This document shows positions 58,469-61,400 of a stretch of DNA of 64,000 nucleotides, piece by piece; positions within the stretch are counted from its first letter, which is position 1, and every line of letters starts with the position of its first letter. A program made the position numbers and the translations under genes. The notes under the pieces were generated by a model. It saw only the letters and a program-made list of their open reading frames with translations, did not search any database and was not told where the DNA came from. This stretch comes from Apoderus coryli (lineage: Eukaryota; Arthropoda; Insecta; Coleoptera; Attelabidae): contig OU452198.1 of the NCBI GenBank assembly GCA_911728435.2, forward strand, positions 14,170,001 through 14,234,000, in the 5' to 3' direction.

Positions 58469-61400
58469 GTTATCACTACTAGTTTTCTCAATAAAACTGT
58501 TTTAATTAAGCTCAATAAGCACTGATTTAATTAGAAACACAGACTTGAATTCGACGTTGCCAAATATATACTTTTTCATGGTTTGTCTAAAGACGGCCGT
58601 GACAATGCCGTTGCATAATATATTAGTTTGTTATATGACACAATACGTAATTTATCAAACCTAATTGTTTATCAATGCTTATTCATCGGATAGAAATAAA
58701 ATATGTTCAAATTTTCATTTATCCTGAATATGCTAAACGAAATCTTCAAAAGCTTTTCAGATTTCTAGAACATCGTACCTATTTAGTTGTATTAATACGC
58801 ATCCATTATTTTTTATCCCCAAAATGCATCTGTGCAAAAATTCAACTACCAATTATTACAAGAAAACATATTTTTTTCAGGTGAATATGGTGTCAAAAGA
58901 TCACCGTTCTTTTGTTTTACATTTTCGTACTGGTATCCTAAGAAGTCAATCCAAAAGGTACTCTTGAGTAAAACTGTGTCACTTATAAAATGACATATTT
59001 CTAATATTTCAGGTACCCCTTACAAATGGTGGGTCTTCCGCGGGCTCTGTTGGTTCTCTAAATAATGGTGTTGAGGAAGTTTGCTCGGATGTAGAGTCAG
59101 TGTCAAGAATAATGCGCGGCAAAGAAGCAATTAGGATCATCGACTTGTATAAATCATTTCATGTAATCTATTAGTTACTATTATTTCTATTATTAACGGT
59201 TTTATGTTACTTTTTTTTTAATTATTTTACAGCGTTTTAGAAAACCTGAAATAAAGGCTATAAACGGAATCAATTTGACAATTTACCAAGGTCATATTAC
59301 TGCTATACTTGGCCATAATGGTGCTGGAAAAACTACCTTGTTTAATATATTAACTGGTCTGACGGCACCAACATCTGGAACCGCGTATATATTTGGATAT
59401 GATGTCAGGTTAGAGTGTTTAAATTATTTTTTCTACTCCTGTTTTGTTAAGCCGTCTATTGCAAAACTGTTAACGTGACATGTAAATTCAATCTTACATA
59501 AGTGTTACGTAATGATCACCAAAGTGCTCCGTAATGAATATTACATAACGCTTTGGGGATTTTTATTTTTTATTATGGAATTATGTCAAACACAAATGTC
59601 AAATATTTAACTGTCATAATTACCTTTTCTTCTGTGTGAAATATTTTTGCTTAAATTTTAATTCTGAAATGGATTTTGATTCTGCAAAGTCGTAGAAAAA
59701 GTACAGTACATAACTCGAGCTGTAAATAATTTTCCATGCTCGAGACTATTACGATACTATGTAATATTATATGGAGACTATTTGTTTCATGATTTTTTTT
59801 TTTAATTTCACCGGAAATACTGGTCATTTTATACATAAAATTTATCAGATTATAACAATAATTAGTAAGCAGCATGTACAGGGTGATGCAAAAAAAAACA
59901 TTAATTAGCCGACATTTAACAAATCTTCCAGATTGCAATCGAATACATTTTAAAGCTTTAGAAAAGTTTAGCGTACACTTTCAAACAGGTTTCTGTGGCG
60001 TCATTGGTAGGGCGTTCGCTTCGCATGCGAACGGTTAGGGGTTCGAATCCCAGCTCTTTTTTTTTTCTGCAATTTTTTTTAAAATTTTTTTTTCTAAATT
60101 TTTTTTTTTAATTTTTTTTTTACATTTTTTTTTAATTGTTCTTTTTATTTTTTTTTTAAATTTTTTTTTTTTGAAATTTTTTTTTTTTAAACTTTTTTTA
60201 ATTTTTTTTTTGTTTGAAATTTTTTTTCTCAATTTTTTTTTTCAAATTTTTTTTTTTTTATTTTTTTTTTTAATTTTTTTTTATAACCCTCAATGACTTT
60301 TTTCATAGATAAAACTACCACAAAACGACTGGGAAATCGCGCAAGGGATTTCTTATTTTATACATAAATAATTTTAGAAAAATTTCTGTCAGTCTGTTTG
60401 TATCCACGAAAACGCTAAAAACCACTTAACAGAGTTAAACCAAATTTGGTACAAAAATACTATTGGACATGGCAAGGAGTTGATTAGATTTTGGGAAACA
60501 TTGAGCGTAGGCAAGGGGTTTAAAAGAGTGTTCAAAAATTTAAAAAAATCACGGTTCTTAAACTTATCCGAAATACCACATATTTTTTTACGCATTTAAT
60601 TGAATATAACCTAAATTATTGAACATAAAATATTAGACTACATTGGCTTCGAAAACAGAGTAAAATGGGGTAAAAAAGATTTAAAAAAATCGTATTTCTG
60701 AAACATAGCAGAAAGATTAACTAGTTATTTATAGCTTGGATAGAATATAACCTACAAAATTGTGTCATAAATAACTTACTTTCATAGGCGTTCGTAAATA
60801 GTGGAAAAGGGGTCAAAGCACAAAAAATTTATATTTCCTAAACTTATTTGAAATATGGAATAATTTTTCATAGGTGTTATACAATATAAGCTAAAAAATA
60901 TTCCATAAAAAAATTGGTTCACACAGGCGGTCGAAAATAGTCTAAAAAAGGTCAAAAACGAAAAAAAAAATGTTTCCCAAATATACCAGAAAAATTGGGT
61001 AATTATATATAGCTTTGATATAAGGTATCCCAAAATGCAGCATAAAATTTTTATTTACATAGGCGTTCGTAAATAGTAGAAAAGGGGGTAAATTTATTTA
61101 TATATTACAGGGACCAAAATGACATGGATCAAATTAGGAGAATGACCGGTGTTTGTCCACAGCATGATATTCTTTTTGAAAATCTTACTCCAAGAGAACA
61201 TCTGGAATTTTTCGCTGCTGTTAAGGTATATATTACTTTTATTTATCTATTTAAGTACTATAGAGGGTGGGACTTTATATATTTTATAAAATACATTGGA
61301 TCAAATAATTAAGTTACTATTATGATCCTTATACCTAAATCTAACCGTTTCCTCAATTTTTGCGTTTTTTACAAAAGATAGGGTAATTTTGAAAAACGTT

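Larger units (their letters stand above)
59840..60354 (+). mobile_element. tRNA-derived insertion (SINE-like) with 14-bp target duplication
   Basis: ATTTTATACATAAA flanks the insert exactly (59826-59839 and 60355-60368), typical of LINE-machinery insertions. Inside are a tRNA-like segment and a T-rich tract. The tRNA-like part is central rather than at one end, which is unusual for a simple SINE; an extra upstream segment containing TACAGGGTGATGC (59877) may be another passenger. Confidence 0.6.
59755..61093 (+). mobile_element. Helentron/DINE-like repeat copy interrupted by an insertion
   Basis: The left part 59755-59839 (TATATGGAGACTATTTGTTT, TTTCACCGGAAATACTGG) and the right part 60355-61093 (GTCAGTCTGTTTGTATCCAC, CCAAATTTGGTACAAAAATA, then monomers at about 60506, 60641, 60784, 60922 and 61059) follow the copy at 32944-33800 closely. 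It stops at AGTAGAAAAGGGGGTAAA without the later units, the hairpin or the CTAG end. Confidence 0.8.
59409..61110 (+). other. ABCA intron 11 (1.7 kb)
   Basis: Nearly all of it is a Helentron/DINE-like repeat (59755-61093) interrupted by a tRNA-derived insertion (59840-60354). The acceptor TTTATATATTACAG lies just outside the repeat. Confidence 0.8.

Noticed and set aside
59994..60056. Functional tRNA-Ala(CGC) gene
   Set aside because: The acceptor stem does not pair and the segment lies inside a target-duplication-flanked insertion.
60035..60232. Lys-rich 65-codon open frame on the minus strand
   Set aside because: It is the translation of the T-rich tract and has no start context, domain or conservation signal.
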